Assembly (NCBI GenBank): GCA_964568735.1
Contig: CAZMRF010000009.1
Span: 1 to 64,000, forward strand
DNA length: 64,000 nt
Origin: CAZMRF01 sp964568735
GTDB taxonomy: Bacteria > Acidobacteriota > Polarisedimenticolia > JACPZX01
Direction: 5' to 3'
In this document: in pieces, positions 62,872 through 64,000 of the stretch
Layout of the letters: the number at the start of each line of letters is the position of its first letter
How positions within the stretch are numbered: position 1 is the first letter of the stretch
Position numbers and translations under genes: made by a program
Notes under the pieces: model-generated
Databases searched by the model: none
Told to the model about the DNA's origin: nothing
What the model saw: the letters and a program-made list of their open reading frames with translations, nothing else

Positions 62872-62952
62872 GTGAGCGTTCTGTGCTCCCCGTCCCGGGG
62901 CTGGGCGCGGCGGAGTGGCGCGGTGCTACTCGGGTCCGACGAGTTTCCTGAG
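62872..62952. repeat. IS66-type terminus (direct repeat, copy 2)
   Basis: GTGAGCGTTCTGTGCTCCCC marks the end of the IS66-family element; it continues into the 3' end of the transposase gene (stop at 62926). It matches copy 1 at 61713-61793, in the same orientation. Confidence 0.85.
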
Positions 62953-64000
62953 GATCTCATGGCGACGGGCGGTCACCTCGGCCTCGAACCGCTCCTTCCA
63001 GCCATGCGGCGTGAGGCTTTTGACGTCGACGCCGGGTTCTGAAATCCGCAGCAGAACGTCCTTGAAGTAGTCGCCCAGGTGGACACCGGCCGCCTTCCCC
63101 GTCATCAGGAGGGTCATCAGGACCGACGCGGTCTTGCCACCGCCTTCGCGCTGGAAGAACAGCCAGTTCCTTCGCCCGATGGCAAACGGCTTCACTGCCC
63201 GCTCTGCGGCGTTGTTCGTCATCTCCAACCGGCCGTCCTTCAGGTACTCGGTCAGCGCCACCCACTGATTCTGCATGTAGGTGATGGCCTGGCCCATAGG
63301 GCTCTTGGGCAACACCTGCGTCCGGGTCAGATGCAGCCAGGCACGCAACTCCTCCAGCAACGGCCCGGCGTGCTCCTGGCGGAACCGGGCGCGATCCTCG
63401 TCCGACAGCTCCGCCGCCGCGTCGTCGACCTTGAACAAGACTCGGATCCGATCGATCGCTTCCTTATACGCCCACACCCGCGCCTGCCGGGAGCCTCCCG
63501 AGGACGACTGGGCCACCGTCACCGGCGTGTCGTCGGTGTTGACGATCGCCGAGGCCACAATCTCCTCGCGGACCTGGTCAGCGATGGGCTCCAAGAGGTC
63601 GGCGCACCGGGCCATCGAGGTGCACAACACGGAGCGCGACAGGTCCAGCCCTTCGGAGCGGTACTTCCCTTCCAGCCGGAAGTAGGGAAGGTGGTTGCCG
63701 AAACGCTCGACGATGACGTGTGACAGGAAGCCCGGGCCCAACATCCCCTTGTCGATCACCTTGCCCCGCCAGGGAGCCGTGACCACACTCTCCTTGCAGG
63801 TAGCGCAGGCGTATTTCTTCCGGGCCAACTCGTGCACCACGGTGGTTTCCACCCGCTCGAGCTCCCGCGACACCTCTTCACCGAATTCCGTGAGCTCGCC
63901 GCCACCTCCACCGTGGCTTCCACGCCGTGCCGCTCGGCAAGACGTGACGCTTCCGCGGCGAGCTCCTGGACGAACAGGGATTCCTGCAGCGCCTCCGCTC
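62926..64000 (-). mobile_element. tnpC: IS66-family transposase TnpC (partial, runs off the window)
   Basis: The C-terminal 315 residues or more of an IS66 TnpC. The zinc-ribbon-like YACATCKESVVTAPW, the DDE aspartate region ASAIVNTDDTPVTV, and the terminal EMTNNAAERAVKPFAIGRRN followed by WLFFQREGGGK with the catalytic Glu are visible. Readable TnpC coding continues upstream of the GTG at 63873 (GGGELTEFGEEVSREL). Beyond about 63890 the sense may move to another frame (EALQESLFVQELAAEASRLA), so a frameshift or a different gene at the edge is possible. The 5' end, tnpA, tnpB and the other inverted repeat lie outside the window. Confidence 0.9.

Noticed and set aside
1..64000. CRISPR array, rRNA genes or riboswitch
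   Set aside because: No regularly spaced short repeats, rRNA-like sequence or recognisable aptamer core was seen on either strand.

Overview
The window is a high-GC bacterial chromosome segment, probably from an Acidobacteriota genome or a close relative recovered from a metagenome. This is an inference. It rests on a VWFA-related protein of the type common in Acidobacteria, large Ser/Thr kinases fused to TPR or DUF4384 regions, an ECF sigma-kinase-CHAT cluster, tricorn-like/amidohydrolase proteins and a sulfatase with a long N-terminal extension. A 10-N gap at 46945-46954 shows the sequence is a scaffold.

Layout. (1) 1-1.7 kb is a plus-strand integron cassette fragment: a VOC protein and a DUF1697 protein separated by attC sites, with no integrase. 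(2) 1.7-7.7 kb holds a Ser/Thr kinase with TPRs, divergent from a TPR protein and a VWFA protein. (3) 7.7-9.7 kb is a four-gene overlapping minus-strand operon (DUF4166, two membrane proteins, GNAT). (4) 9.7-12.4 kb is a second cassette array, minus strand, with DUF429, Imm17-like and two unknown genes and five attC or attC-like sites. (5) 12.6-15.3 kb has a carboxypeptidase-regulatory-like protein coupled to an MBL hydrolase, a Mut7-C remnant and a DUF6364/PIN toxin-antitoxin pair. (6) 15.5-25 kb has a secreted modular protein convergent with an LptC-like gene, a sulfatase, a broken gene and a metallophosphoesterase. (7) 25-34.2 kb has an M49-like peptidase, a 1916-residue tricorn/amidohydrolase/M3-peptidase fusion and an aminotransferase. 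(8) 34.4-45.4 kb has a CHRD protein, an RHH/Doc pair, a tightly coupled three-gene secreted-protein operon convergent with a second LptC-like gene, and a VapBC pair. (9) 45.5-57 kb has ECF sigma, STPK-DUF4384, TPR-CHAT, a lipoprotein, a secreted metzincin-like protease and another lipoprotein, all co-directional. (10) 57-64 kb is an accessory zone: an HTH/nucleotidyltransferase pair, a tRNA-Val fragment, two lower-GC genes (tail-fibre-like and dimethylformamidase-like), a Doc remnant, an SRPBCC gene, a broken transposase and an IS66-family transposase running off the end.

The points most worth following are the ECF-kinase-CHAT-protease cluster; the duplicated convergent arrangement of an uncharacterised secreted module with an LptC-like gene (15.5-19.6 kb and 40.1-44.6 kb); the triple enzyme fusion at 27-32.8 kb; and the two integrase-less cassette arrays. 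Four intact toxin-antitoxin pairs and two Doc remnants in 64 kb, plus several recombination scars, indicate a plastic region.
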